Part shown: piece after piece, positions 6,482 to 7,195 of the stretch
How positions within the stretch are numbered: position 1 is the stretch's first letter
How the letters are laid out: each line of letters opens with the position of its first letter
Assembly: GCA_017481185.1 (NCBI GenBank)
Contig: JAFUPO010000118.1
Location: 1 to 7,195 of the forward strand
Reading direction: 5' to 3'
Source: Clostridia bacterium
Lineage (GTDB): Bacteria; Bacillota_A; Clostridia; Christensenellales; Aristaeellaceae
Length of the DNA: 7,195 nucleotides
Position numbers and translations under genes: made by a program
The notes under the pieces: model-generated
Databases searched by the model: none
Seen by the model: the letters and a program-made list of their open reading frames with translations, nothing else
Told to the model about the DNA's origin: nothing

Positions 6482-7195
6482 AGAAAAAGCAAGGCTTTGC
6501 CAACGCCCTGATCTCTCCCATGGTGCTGTGGGCCACGGCCTTTGTGGGGGTGGCGCTGCTTTACATCATCGGCCTGAGCCTGATGAAGTCCGACGGGGCC
6601 ATGGCTACCACAGGGGAGTTCACTCTCGCCAATTACCAGAACATTTTAAAGCCCAGCTACCTGAGGATCCTTTTAAAGAGCCTGTCATTGGCGGTGCAGA
6701 CCACGGTGTTGTGCCTGTTGATCGGCTATCCCTTCGGGTATTTCATGGCCCGCACCAGCCCCAAGTGGCGGGGGATTTTGCTGCTGCTCATCATCGTGCC
6801 CTTCTGGACCAACGCTCTCATCCGCATTTACGGATGGAAGATCCTTCTAGGCGCCAACGGCCCCATCAATGAGTTTTTGAAGGCTGCGGGGCTCATTCAA
6901 AAGCCCTTAAAGCTCCTTTACACCCAGGGCGCCATTCTGCTGGGCATGGTATATGCCCTGATCCCTTTCATGATTCTGCCTGCCTACACCGGCGCAGAAA
7001 AGATGGACTGGACTGTGGTAGAGGCAGGCCGGGATTTGGGGGCCTCCCCCTTTAAGGCCTTTATGACCCTGACCATTCCCTTGACGCTGCCCAGCATCAT
7101 GGCCGGGTGCGTGCTGGTGTTCATCCCTTCCGTGGGGCTGTTTTTCCTCAGCGACATTCTGGGGGGCTCCAAGGAGGTGCTGGTGGGCAACCTGA
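6478..7195 (+). CDS. potB: Spermidine/putrescine ABC transporter permease (3' end outside window)
   Basis: Inner membrane subunit forming half of the polyamine channel, normally paired with PotC and fed by the binding protein PotD. The ATG overlaps the potA stop (ATGA) and GGGAGG sits 7 nt upstream. The 239 visible residues show a short Lys-rich cytoplasmic start (MKKKQ) and hydrophobic segments near 10-34, 67-91, 98-120, 150-172 and 205-228. The conserved run PFWTNALIRIYGWKI (108-122) and the segment GLFFLSDILGG (220-230) resemble E. coli PotB closely. The cytoplasmic EAA loop that docks the ATPase is EAGRDLGASPFKAF (182-195), continuing to IPLTLPSI. The frame is open to the last base with no stop, so about 40 residues should lie beyond the edge, with potC and potD expected next (inference from the usual potABCD order). 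Confidence 0.93.
   Translation, partial: MKKKQGFANALISPMVLWATAFVGVALLYIIGLSLMKSDGAMATTGEFTLANYQNILKPSYLRILLKSLSLAVQTTVLCLLIGYPFGYFMARTSPKWRGILLLLIIVPFWTNALIRIYGWKILLGANGPINEFLKAAGLIQKPLKLLYTQGAILLGMVYALIPFMILPAYTGAEKMDWTVVEAGRDLGASPFKAFMTLTIPLTLPSIMAGCVLVFIPSVGLFFLSDILGGSKEVLVGNL

Noticed and set aside
6393..6872. A 159-codon + frame across the potA-potB junction
   Set aside because: It is an out-of-frame shadow of two well-supported genes with no coherent protein features.

Overview
The window looks like chromosomal DNA of a fairly GC-rich member of the Clostridia, perhaps Oscillospirales. It encodes a Gram-positive-type replicative polymerase, PolC, with the exonuclease inserted in the PHP domain. 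It also has ArsR- and Pot-type genes of the kind found in gut Firmicutes and consensus sigma-A-like promoter elements. The taxonomic placement is inference from protein type and base composition only.

Layout from left to right: (1) the last 133 codons of metK (S-adenosylmethionine synthetase) on +, ending at 402. (2) A 67-bp convergent gap with a strong hairpin terminator. (3) polC on -, 470-4885, complete, 1471 residues, with all recognisable exonuclease and polymerase catalytic acidic residues present. (4) A 280-bp divergent intergenic region (4886-5165). Its polC-proximal half holds three hairpins and a repeated 13-mer. Its other half holds a near-consensus + strand promoter, nested symmetries and a perfect 15-2-15 inverted repeat. 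(5) A + strand operon arsR-potA-potB whose genes overlap by ATGA (stop and start share bases). The last gene, a PotB permease, runs off the right edge.

How the genes relate: metK and polC are ordinary housekeeping genes. The right-hand operon encodes the ATPase and first permease of a spermidine/putrescine-type ABC importer. The second permease (PotC) and binding protein (PotD) are expected just outside the window. The first gene is an ArsR-family repressor with the Cys-x-Cys motif typical of arsenic/antimony sensors. The combination of a thiolate-type ArsR, translational coupling to a polyamine importer and a long palindrome at the transcription start is the most interesting part of the window. 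I see no mobile element, CRISPR array, tRNA or rRNA, and no evidence for a wholly new system.
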